Of a stretch of 11,952 nucleotides of DNA, positions 1-5,863 are shown one piece after another (the first letter of the stretch is position 1; the number at the start of each line of letters is the position of its first letter). The notes below the pieces were generated by a model. That model worked only from the letters and a program-made list of their open reading frames with translations, was not told the DNA's origin and did no database searches. The stretch is from Desulfobulbaceae bacterium (GTDB taxonomy: Bacteria > Desulfobacterota > Desulfobulbia > Desulfobulbales > Desulfurivibrionaceae). The position numbers and the translations under genes were made by a program. Where the stretch lies: assembly GCA_003517965.1 (NCBI GenBank), contig DOZO01000039.1, positions 99,589 to 111,540 of the forward strand, written 5' to 3'.

Positions 1-109
1 CAAACGAAACTTATACCCTCTGAGTGCAAAAATGGACAAAAGAAGAAGACGGAGGCGGGCTTAACCCCATCATTTCAACCTTAATATTGAACAAATGCGA
101 GGAATTAAC

Positions 110-640
110 ATGAACACTTTTGCAGATCGGATGCTTCGTGCGGCAAAACTGAATGTCCCTCTTTATGAAGAGGTTGAGGCGGACCAAGGGGCAACACGTC
201 AGGCCATGGGGGTTGTTGTTCTTTCCAGCCTTGCCGCAGGGGTGGGCAGTATGGGCACCATAGGGGTAGGCGGGATTTTATTCGGCACCCTCGCCGCTCT
301 TGGCGGCTGGTATATCTGGGCCTATCTCACCTACTTTATCGGCACAAAATTTCTCTCTGAACCGCAAACCGAAGCCGACCTCGGCCAATTGTTGCGCACC
401 ACCGGCTTTTCGAGTTCTCCTGGCCTGATTCGCGTATTAGGGATTATCCCAGGGCTGGGCACAGTGGTTTTCGCGGTGGCTTCAGCCTGGATGCTGATAG
501 CCATGGTAATAGCGGTCAGGCAGGCCCTTGATTACACCGCCACCTGGCGGGCCGTAGCAGTTTGCGCGATCGGCTGGATCATCCAGACCCTGATTCTGGC
601 ACTGATGTTTTCTTTATTGGGCGGCCCCCCAGGACTCTGA
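110..640 (+). CDS. YIP1-family integral membrane protein
   Basis: The predicted 176-residue protein is strongly hydrophobic, with about four membrane segments (roughly residues 32-50, 53-78, 106-136 and 147-170). The central motif, running from GTKFLSEP through LLRTTGFSSSPGL to IPGLG, is the pattern I know from bacterial YIP1-domain proteins: a short polar loop, then a Leu-Arg-Thr-x-Gly-Phe stretch before a Pro-rich helix start. It should sit in the inner membrane; bacterial members have no settled function. I chose the ATG at 110 over the in-frame ATG at 95 because a Shine-Dalgarno-like GCGAGGAA (98-105) lies a few bases upstream of 110, while nothing suitable precedes 95. No clear promoter or terminator is seen. 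Family call is from remembered motif pattern, moderately sure. Confidence 0.75.
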   Translation: MNTFADRMLRAAKLNVPLYEEVEADQGATRQAMGVVVLSSLAAGVGSMGTIGVGGILFGTLAALGGWYIWAYLTYFIGTKFLSEPQTEADLGQLLRTTGFSSSPGLIRVLGIIPGLGTVVFAVASAWMLIAMVIAVRQALDYTATWRAVAVCAIGWIIQTLILALMFSLLGGPPGL

Positions 641-863
641 TACTTTTTTTGTAACTGATCATGGGGTAAGCCCCAGAAGGGTGGTATAGCCCCAAAACAA
701 GCGGTCACAGGGTGCCGCAGATGCGCGACAGAGGCCTGCGAGCTATACTTTTGTATGCGAACAGGTCGATAACAAAGCAGATGTGGTGCCCTGTGATCGC
801 TTACCTTTTTTTGCGGGAATAATCACCTTGCCTGGGCGTACCCAACCTGATTACAAGGAAAAC

Positions 864-1247
864 ATGTACATCAATATCAGCCAAGACCCACCAGACGATG
901 TTTTAGAGATCAAGAAAAAATATCTACGCATCATCCCGTATCTCCTGGCCCTGATACTCTGCGGCATCCTGCTTGCTGTTTTTCAGGTGGTTTTTGGTTC
1001 GGCCCATGGCGACCTCGTTGAAAACACCGCTCTTATTCTCTTCGTAGCTCCGGGCCTGGCATTTTTCTATTTCGTCGAGAAGCTTCATGACCATAAACAG
1101 CTTTCCGCAAAGCAGGAAAAAGAGATAGAGGAGTTTTGTCAACAAGCCCCTGATATTGCCGCCTATTGCGCCAAGGTAACGGTGCTGGGCAGAAAACCTA
1201 TCAAGGCGGAATATGATGCTTTCAAAGCGCGGATTGAAGATTTATAG
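864..1247 (+). CDS. Small two-helix membrane protein, unknown function
   Basis: I do not recognise this 127-residue protein. It has a short charged N-terminus, two hydrophobic helices (about residues 25-46 and 55-74) and a charged, probably cytoplasmic C-terminal tail that contains two cysteines (in CQQAPDIAAYC). The frame is open from 783, but the ATG at 864 is preferred because AAGGAAA (855-861) sits just before it, while the upstream extension is Pro/Cys-rich and lacks a ribosome site. The TAG stop is followed directly, in the same frame, by GTG and 23 further sense codons encoding a hydrophobic stretch (see findings). The 223 bases between this gene and the YIP1 gene contain a small TGGGG-TAAG-CCCCA hairpin (662-675) without a T tract and no convincing promoter. 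Confidence 0.6.
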   Translation: MYINISQDPPDDVLEIKKKYLRIIPYLLALILCGILLAVFQVVFGSAHGDLVENTALILFVAPGLAFFYFVEKLHDHKQLSAKQEKEIEEFCQQAPDIAAYCAKVTVLGRKPIKAEYDAFKARIEDL

Positions 1248-1326
1248 GTGAAAATAATCTGGCTCATGAAGGCGATCACCGGAGTGGCTTTTCTCGCTTT
1301 TTTTGGGCATATTTCCGGCTAACATG

Positions 1327-1387
1327 ATTTTTGGGGTGATATGCGGTTCTGCTGAATACCTTGTTGGCAGACGAAATACCCAAAAAT
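1327..1387. repeat. Long imperfect inverted repeat (hairpin-forming)
   Basis: The arms ATTTTTGGGGT (1327-1337) and ACCCAAAAAT (1378-1387) are complementary apart from one bulged G. Inside them a second complementary pair, TTCTGC and GCAGA-cg-AA, can extend the structure. No T tract follows the 3' arm on the + strand, so it does not look like a standard intrinsic terminator. It lies just upstream of the promoter at 1409 and is therefore outside the downstream transcript. It may be a miniature element end, a protein site or the 3' structure of the upstream transcript. Confidence 0.4.
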
Positions 1388-1405
1388 ACAAATGACCACT
1401 ATTAA

Positions 1406-1431
1406 TACTTGACAAGTACTCGCTAAGTACT
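1406..1431. promoter_or_regulatory. Operator candidate: AGTACT repeats across the -35 and spacer
   Basis: AAGTACT occurs twice (1414-1420 and 1425-1431) with an 11-bp period, about one helical turn. The core AGTACT is itself palindromic. In addition TACTTG-A-CAAGTA (1406-1418) is a perfect inverted repeat centred on the -35 box. Short sites spaced by about one turn are what ribbon-helix-helix dimers usually bind, and the first gene of the operon encodes such a domain. Autoregulation is an inference. Confidence 0.55.
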
Positions 1432-1436
1432 ATGAT
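1409..1436 (+). promoter_or_regulatory. Sigma70-type promoter of the RHH operon
   Basis: A perfect -35 hexamer TTGACA (1409-1414) and a near-consensus -10 TATGAT (1431-1436) are separated by 16 bp. Transcription would start near 1443, giving a leader of about 29 bases that contains the ribosome site AGGAGGAAAGG before the ATG at 1472. This is the clearest promoter in the window, and both hexamers are overlapped by palindromes, as expected for tight repression. Confidence 0.75.
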
Positions 1437-1446
1437 CTGATCATAG
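1430..1446. promoter_or_regulatory. Perfect 17-bp palindrome over the -10 box
   Basis: CTATGATC-T-GATCATAG is a perfect inverted repeat that covers the -10 hexamer and the expected transcription start. It contains two GATC sites separated by one base. A protein bound here would block promoter opening. If the host has a Dam-type methylase, the GATC pair could make binding methylation-sensitive; this is inference only. Confidence 0.6.
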
Positions 1447-1471
1447 CAATAACTACTCAGGAGGAAAGGTT

Positions 1472-2050
1472 ATGGTCAGCATCGAAATCGACGACGAAAT
1501 TTTCAATTATTTAAAATCACTAGCTGAACCATTTGTAGACACGCCTAACACTGTCTTGAGACGCCTTCTTTTCACAGAGTGCTCGCCTCCGCATGAAACG
1601 AGTACTAAAGAAAAGACCTCCGTAAATCCTTCAAAAAGCCAACAGTCTTCAAGTGTAGTGTTCGCGAGTTCTTACCTGCAAGACCGATACGGCGAAAAAT
1701 TCCGTACGAAAGCACCATTTCGCACGATGTTTGAATCTGAAAAGCACCTTATCTATTTTCAAAATTTCAACAAGTCAGGAACCATTAATTTATGGTACAG
1801 GCTCAGTGAAAGCTCCTTAAACACTCTCAGAGAGACAACCAAAATCGCAATAGTCTGTTTCACAAACCCTTCTGAAAACATAATTATCGAAATACCAATG
1901 AAGGATATTGATAAGCAAATTATAAAATGTTCATGGAGTAAGGATTTTTTAGAAGTCAATATTGACCCGACAAATTTACGTTGGCGAGAGTTAGATTGGA
2001 GCCTTCAGCAGTATCTGACAAGAAGCGGGTCTGAGGAGGTGTCAAAATGA
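1472..2050 (+). CDS. Ribbon-helix-helix protein with SeqA-like N-terminus, C-terminal domain unknown
   Basis: The 192-residue protein starts with a beta strand (VSIEI) followed by DDEIFNYLKSL and VLRRLLF. This matches the ribbon-helix-helix layout, and in particular the N-terminal domain of the replication regulator SeqA (strand IEV, then DDELY, then ILRRML, from memory). A Ser/Thr/Lys-rich linker (about 42-65) leads to an alpha/beta domain of about 125 residues rich in aromatic residues (LWYRL, IEIPMKDI, LRWRELDW). I do not recognise that part; it is not the SeqA GATC-binding domain. The start is fixed by AGGAGG just upstream. The stop overlaps the next start as ATGA, with GAGGAGGT (2033-2040) inside this gene's end. 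It is probably a DNA-binding autorepressor and perhaps the antitoxin-like half of a pair. RHH call good; role inferred. Confidence 0.7.
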   Translation: MVSIEIDDEIFNYLKSLAEPFVDTPNTVLRRLLFTECSPPHETSTKEKTSVNPSKSQQSSSVVFASSYLQDRYGEKFRTKAPFRTMFESEKHLIYFQNFNKSGTINLWYRLSESSLNTLRETTKIAIVCFTNPSENIIIEIPMKDIDKQIIKCSWSKDFLEVNIDPTNLRWRELDWSLQQYLTRSGSEEVSK

Positions 2051-2439
2051 AAAAATGTACAGTGGCCGATCTCAGAAGTATGACATTCGGAAAACATGAT
2101 AAGCCCAACAGGTTTTATTCTGATGAACAAGATATAAGAGGAAAAAAAGTGGACAACTGGTCTCACTTATCTCGCATATTTGTTCAGTGGCTGATAGACA
2201 ATCATCTTATAGCTATTGAAAAACTGCCGGTTCCGGATCACAGGGGACACGGGAAAGACTTTATTAACATCAAAGAGCAACATGAAATCCAAGAAAGGGG
2301 CGGCGTCTGGAAAAAAGTTGGCCCCTACTACGTCGATACAAAATACAACGCTGATGATCACATCCAGAACATACTCTCGACGTTGGAATATTTGGGCATT
2401 GCAAACCCTAAGTTCCAGATATCCTTCAACCCTGACTAG
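2047..2439 (+). CDS. Unrecognised 130-aa protein coupled to the RHH gene
   Basis: I cannot assign this protein to a family. It is soluble, basic at the start, rich in Trp, His and Tyr, and ends in an amphipathic helix-rich part (DDHIQNILSTLEYLGI). The segment WSHLSRIFVQWLIDNHLI looks like a helical core, and PDHRGHGKDF, with two His, an Arg and two Asp, is a dense polar cluster that could be a catalytic or nucleic-acid contact site. Its ATG overlaps the RHH stop codon by the ATGA arrangement and its ribosome site lies within the RHH gene, so the two are translated as a unit and probably act together. Codon use is AT-rich like its partner. It could be the toxin or effector of a TA-like module, or a structural partner; the sequence does not decide. 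Confidence 0.6.
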   Translation: MKKCTVADLRSMTFGKHDKPNRFYSDEQDIRGKKVDNWSHLSRIFVQWLIDNHLIAIEKLPVPDHRGHGKDFINIKEQHEIQERGGVWKKVGPYYVDTKYNADDHIQNILSTLEYLGIANPKFQISFNPD

Positions 2440-2467
2440 CAGCTGCCAACCAGGCCTCGGACCATGA

Positions 2468-2486
2468 CGCGGCAAACAACGCCGCG
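2468..2486. other. GC-rich hairpin in the gap before the DUF4160 gene
   Basis: CGCGGC and GCCGCG form a perfect 6-bp stem with a 7-base loop, but no T tract follows. The whole gap 2440-2559 is GC-rich between AT-rich genes and includes several GGCC/GGCCGG motifs. It contains no gene or promoter I can support. Confidence 0.3.
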
Positions 2487-2559
2487 CAGGTCAAGGCCGG
2501 AACCGTCGAAGCAGGCCGGCCCTATAGGCCAAAGACAGCACAGCCAAGAGGATTAGACA

Positions 2560-2829
2560 ATGCCAACGATATCTATGTTTTATGGAATACTGATCTTGAT
2601 GTACTTTTATGATAACAAAAAGCACGCTCGACCCCACATCCACGCAGAATACGGAGACCACGAGGCGTCAATTGCTATTGAGGATGGGGAAATTCTTGGC
2701 GGTAGCCTGCCACCATCCAAGATGAAACTGGTGCAGGCATGGATCGAAATTCATAAGGAAGATCTGATGGCTGACTGGAAATTGGCAGTTGCAGGTGAAC
2801 CTGTTTTCAAAATTGATCCGTTAAAATAA
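2560..2829 (+). CDS. DUF4160 domain protein
   Basis: The 89-residue protein covers a complete DUF4160 domain. It opens with MPTISMFYGI, continues with the family hallmark PHIHAEYG (residues 25-32), and ends with the usual ADWKLAVAGEPVFKIDPL tail. The family is small, cytoplasmic and biochemically uncharacterised. It is very often encoded beside a DUF2442 gene, exactly as here (12 bases apart), which gives the pair a toxin-antitoxin-like look without proof. The start is supported by GAGGA (2548-2552), seven bases upstream. Codon use is AT-richer than in the efflux genes downstream. Confidence 0.88.
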   Translation: MPTISMFYGILILMYFYDNKKHARPHIHAEYGDHEASIAIEDGEILGGSLPPSKMKLVQAWIEIHKEDLMADWKLAVAGEPVFKIDPLK

Positions 2830-2841
2830 GAGGAGATTTAA

Positions 2842-3087
2842 ATGGATAAAATCATCAGAGCTATTCCATTGAATGACTTCCGCATCGACATTGTTACAAG
2901 TAGTGGTATTTCTGGAATTTTTGATGTTAAACCTTATCTGCGTGGCAGTGCTTTTAAAGAACTTGAGGACGAATCGTATTTTCGCCTTGTCCGTCCCGCT
3001 CATCATGGAATTATGTGGCCACATGAACAAGATTTTAGTTCCGATACTATTGTGTGGGATATACAAAATTCCCAACCAGGCGCTTGA
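2842..3087 (+). CDS. DUF2442 domain protein
   Basis: The 81-residue product shows the DUF2442 pattern: an N-terminal strand pair (IIRAIPLNDFRIDIV), the hallmark FDVKPYLRG (27-35), an FKELEDESYF segment, and a late WPHEQDFSSDT (59-69) that matches the family's usual W-x-x-x-x-D ending. Function is unknown; it is the standard partner of DUF4160. The start is set by GAGGAGA (2831-2837). Its stop lies only 29 bases before the GTG start of the efflux operon and I see no terminator between them, so transcription of this pair may run into the efflux genes. The last seven residues (QNSQPGA) look less typical of the family and are GC-richer, so the 3' end may be a junction. Confidence 0.85.
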   Translation: MDKIIRAIPLNDFRIDIVTSSGISGIFDVKPYLRGSAFKELEDESYFRLVRPAHHGIMWPHEQDFSSDTIVWDIQNSQPGA

Positions 3088-3116
3088 GGGGATGGCGGGA
3101 AGCAAGGATACCAAGA

Positions 3117-4667
3117 GTGAACAAATCCATGAATAATTGCGGCCACCGTGCCTTGCCGATTGGCCGATTCGCCGGGGTTCTCACCATGACGGGCTGGGGG
3201 CTGACCGCCCTTCTGGTCGCCTGCGCCCCGGTCGGACCCACCTATCAGCCGCCCCGCCCAGAGTTGCCGGCCACCTGGAGTGGGCCGAGTACCCCGCCCA
3301 ACAGCCGCCCGAACGGGGTCGAGAAGCTGGGACAATGGTGGACTCTGTTTAACGACCCCCGACTTGACTCTCTGATCCAACGGGCCATCGCCGCCAACCC
3401 AGATCTCAAGATCGCCAAGGCGCGCATTATCCAGGCCCGGGCCCAGTATCGGCTGACCACGGCGGCCGCCGCCCCGACGATGGGGGTATCAGGCGCGTAT
3501 ACCAACAGTCGGCTAAGCGAGAATACCGGTTCCAGCAACGCTGGAACCTCCCAGGATCTTTTCCAGACCGGCTTCGACGCTGGTTGGGAAATCGACATTT
3601 TCGGTGGTGCCCGCCGAGCCGCCGAAGCGGCTGAAGCCCGCCTGACCGCCGCCGGGGAAAACAGCACTGAGGTTCTAGTCTCCTTGGAGGCAGAGGTGGC
3701 CCGCAACTACTTAGAATTGCGGGGTAGTCAACAGCGACTGGCCACAGCTCGGCAGAATCTCGCCGGGCAGGAAAAGACCCTGGAATTGGATAGGGGTCGC
3801 CGGGAGATCGGCATCGGCAACGAACTGGAGGTGGCCCAGGCCGAGAGTCAACTGGCCGTAACCAACGCCCAGTTGCCACCCTTGGAAAACAGCATCGGCC
3901 AGTCGATTTACCGCCTCTCCCTGCTGTTGGGCCTGTCCCCCCTGTCTCTGAGCGAGGAACTGTTAGCGGTGACGCCGTTGCCCACCCTGCCCGCGCAGTT
4001 GCCTGCAACTCTGCCCTCCGAGCTATTGCGGCGGCGGCCCGACATCCGCCGAGCCGAACGACAACTGGCTGCTGCCACCGCCGATATCGGGGTAGCCACC
4101 GCCGAACTTTCCCCCCGCTTTTCACTCACCGGCCTAACGGGCCTGCAGAGCACCAATCTCAGCGACCTGCTCAGCACCGGCAGTCGCTACTGGACTGTCG
4201 GCCCCACGGTGCGCTGGCCCTTGTTCGACGGCGGCAGGACACGAGCCAACATTACCCTCAACCAGGGACGCCAGGAAGAAGCCCAGGCAGCCTACGAAAA
4301 AACAGTGCTCACCGCCTTGCACGAAGTGGAAGCCGCCCTCTTGGCTCAAGCCCGGGGAGAAGAGACCCGCCGGACTCTGGCCGCAGCGGTGACTGCGGGA
4401 GAACGGACGGTTAAACTCGCCTCCGGTCGTTATCGCGCCGGGCTGACGGCTTTTCTGGATGTCCTGCTGGGCGAGCGCCTTCTCTATCAGTCCCAGGATC
4501 AGCTGGTCCAGAGCGAGCAGCAACTGGCGGTAAACCTGGTCGCTCTCTGCAAGGCCCTGGGTGGCGGTTGGGATATCGGCCAGGACCAGAATAAAACCCC
4601 AGAGAAAATGACTGCGAAGACCGTCGTTTCTTCGCAAGCAACTCCATCAGGAGATATGAACAAATGA
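3117..4667 (+). CDS. RND efflux outer membrane factor lipoprotein (TolC/NodT family)
   Basis: This is the outer membrane channel of a tripartite efflux pump. The predicted 516-residue protein, usual for the OprM/NodT group, has a lipoprotein signal ending in the lipobox L-V-A-C with Cys36; the +2 Ala allows sorting to the outer membrane. Mature sequence begins APVGPTYQPP, typical of the family, and two homologous helical halves follow (about 85-280 and 300-495), with the characteristic ELLRRRPDIRRAERQLAAATADIGVATAELSP region, shown here only as a landmark, near the middle. I chose GTG 3117 because AAGGA (3104-3108) is eight bases upstream and the resulting N-terminus has Lys and Arg before the hydrophobic core. 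ATG 3129 is the main alternative, and the frame is open from 3054. The stop overlaps the adaptor start (ATGA). Composition is much more GC-rich than in the genes before it. Confidence 0.9.
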   Translation: MNKSMNNCGHRALPIGRFAGVLTMTGWGLTALLVACAPVGPTYQPPRPELPATWSGPSTPPNSRPNGVEKLGQWWTLFNDPRLDSLIQRAIAANPDLKIAKARIIQARAQYRLTTAAAAPTMGVSGAYTNSRLSENTGSSNAGTSQDLFQTGFDAGWEIDIFGGARRAAEAAEARLTAAGENSTEVLVSLEAEVARNYLELRGSQQRLATARQNLAGQEKTLELDRGRREIGIGNELEVAQAESQLAVTNAQLPPLENSIGQSIYRLSLLLGLSPLSLSEELLAVTPLPTLPAQLPATLPSELLRRRPDIRRAERQLAAATADIGVATAELSPRFSLTGLTGLQSTNLSDLLSTGSRYWTVGPTVRWPLFDGGRTRANITLNQGRQEEAQAAYEKTVLTALHEVEAALLAQARGEETRRTLAAAVTAGERTVKLASGRYRAGLTAFLDVLLGERLLYQSQDQLVQSEQQLAVNLVALCKALGGGWDIGQDQNKTPEKMTAKTVVSSQATPSGDMNK

Positions 4668-5863
4668 GCGTATCCATTACAACTACCGGAAACACCCGGA
4701 TTCCTCTATCGCCAAACCTCAGGGCCGGATTGTGGCCGGTTCTGGCAATGTGTCTACTCCTGATGCTCTCGGGCTGTTCCGACTCCAAGGAAACTAAGAG
4801 TAAAAAGGGCGATAAGGGCAAGAGCCAGCCGGTACCAGTAACTGTGGCGGTCAGCAGCCGCAAGGATATGCCGGTGGAGGTCGAGGCCATCGGCACTGTT
4901 GAGCCTTTCGCCTCAGTGGGGGTAAAATCCTTGGTGGCAGGGGTTCTGGACAAGGTAAACTTCCGGGAAGGCGATCCGGTAAAGGCCGGAGACCTCCTTT
5001 TTACCATCGACCCGCGCCCCTTTGTTGCCCAGCTTAATCAGGCCCAGGCGACTCTGGCAAAGGATCGGGCCACCCTCGATAATGCCCGCAGGCAGGCAGA
5101 ACGCTACATCCCGGCCGCCGCCAAGGGCTACGTCTCCGAAGAACAGGCCGATCAGGCGCGAACCAGCGTCGCCACCCTGACCGCAGTGGTTCAGGCCGAC
5201 GAGGCGGCGCTGGAGAATGCCCGCCTCGATCTCAACAACTGCACAATCCGCTCACCCCTCGTCGGTTACGCCGGCGGCCTTCTGGTGGATCAAGGCAATC
5301 TGGTCAAGGCCTCTGCTGACCAACCGCTGGTGACCATCAACCAGGTCACCCCGATCAAGGTAAGTTTTGCCCTTCCCGAACAAACCCTGCCGGAATTAAA
5401 AAAACACCTCTCCGCCCGTACCCTGGAGGTTCTGGCCACCCCGCCCGGCAACAGCTCCAAAGCACGGTCAGGCAAGGTTTCCTTTCTGGACAATACGGTT
5501 GATCCAACCACCGGCACCATCCGGATCAAGGCGACCTTTGCCAATCCGGACCGCAGCCTCTGGCCTGGCCAGTTCGTCAATATCCGCTTGCTGCTGACTA
5601 CCCGCAAGGATGCCACGGTGGTTCCGATCCAGGCCTTGCAAACCGGACAGAGCGGCCCCTATCTCTATGTGGTCAAACAGGATCAGACTGTGGAACAAAG
5701 ACCGGTGAAGGTCGGCTTCAGCATCGGTGGCGATTCGGTGATCGATTCTGGTCTCGCGGTCGGGGAGACGGTGGTGACTGACGGCCAGTTGCGCTTGACC
5801 CCGGGGGTGACGATCAAAGCGGTCAAGGCGGTCGAGGCTGGCAAAGCCGAGGCGGCCAAGTGA
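4664..5863 (+). CDS. RND efflux periplasmic adaptor lipoprotein (MFP, MdtA/AcrA type)
   Basis: The 399-residue protein is the membrane fusion subunit that links the RND permease to the outer membrane channel. A long N-terminus with Arg precedes a hydrophobic stretch and the lipobox L-S-G-C (Cys38, +2 Ser), followed by a Lys-rich linker. Then come the first lipoyl half-motif (FREGDPVKAGDLLFTIDPRPF region, about 100-120), an alpha-helical hairpin (about 121-190), the second lipoyl half (TIRSPLVGYAGG), the beta-barrel with VDPTTGTIRIKATF, and a membrane-proximal domain ending at DGQLRLTPGV. The overall pattern is closest to MdtA among the ones I know. AGGAGA (4649-4654) lies nine bases before the start. 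The stop overlaps the permease GTG (GTGA), so all three subunits are translationally coupled. Substrate cannot be read from sequence. Confidence 0.92.
   Translation: MSVSITTTGNTRIPLSPNLRAGLWPVLAMCLLLMLSGCSDSKETKSKKGDKGKSQPVPVTVAVSSRKDMPVEVEAIGTVEPFASVGVKSLVAGVLDKVNFREGDPVKAGDLLFTIDPRPFVAQLNQAQATLAKDRATLDNARRQAERYIPAAAKGYVSEEQADQARTSVATLTAVVQADEAALENARLDLNNCTIRSPLVGYAGGLLVDQGNLVKASADQPLVTINQVTPIKVSFALPEQTLPELKKHLSARTLEVLATPPGNSSKARSGKVSFLDNTVDPTTGTIRIKATFANPDRSLWPGQFVNIRLLLTTRKDATVVPIQALQTGQSGPYLYVVKQDQTVEQRPVKVGFSIGGDSVIDSGLAVGETVVTDGQLRLTPGVTIKAVKAVEAGKAEAAK

Noticed and set aside
1..84. 3' end of a gene to the left: one frame ends Arg-rich at 64, another at 84
   Set aside because: Too short to choose a frame or name a product.
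602..650. T7 tract (644-650) after the YIP1 stop as a terminator
   Set aside because: The only hairpin upstream is a weak GGG/CCC stem about 16 bases away, so the geometry is wrong.
662..675. TGGGG-TAAG-CCCCA hairpin between the first two genes
   Set aside because: Five-base stem with no T tract; a chance occurrence is plausible.
783..863. Upstream extension of the two-helix membrane protein
   Set aside because: No ribosome site before ATG 783, whereas AAGGAAA precedes ATG 864; the added residues look non-coding.
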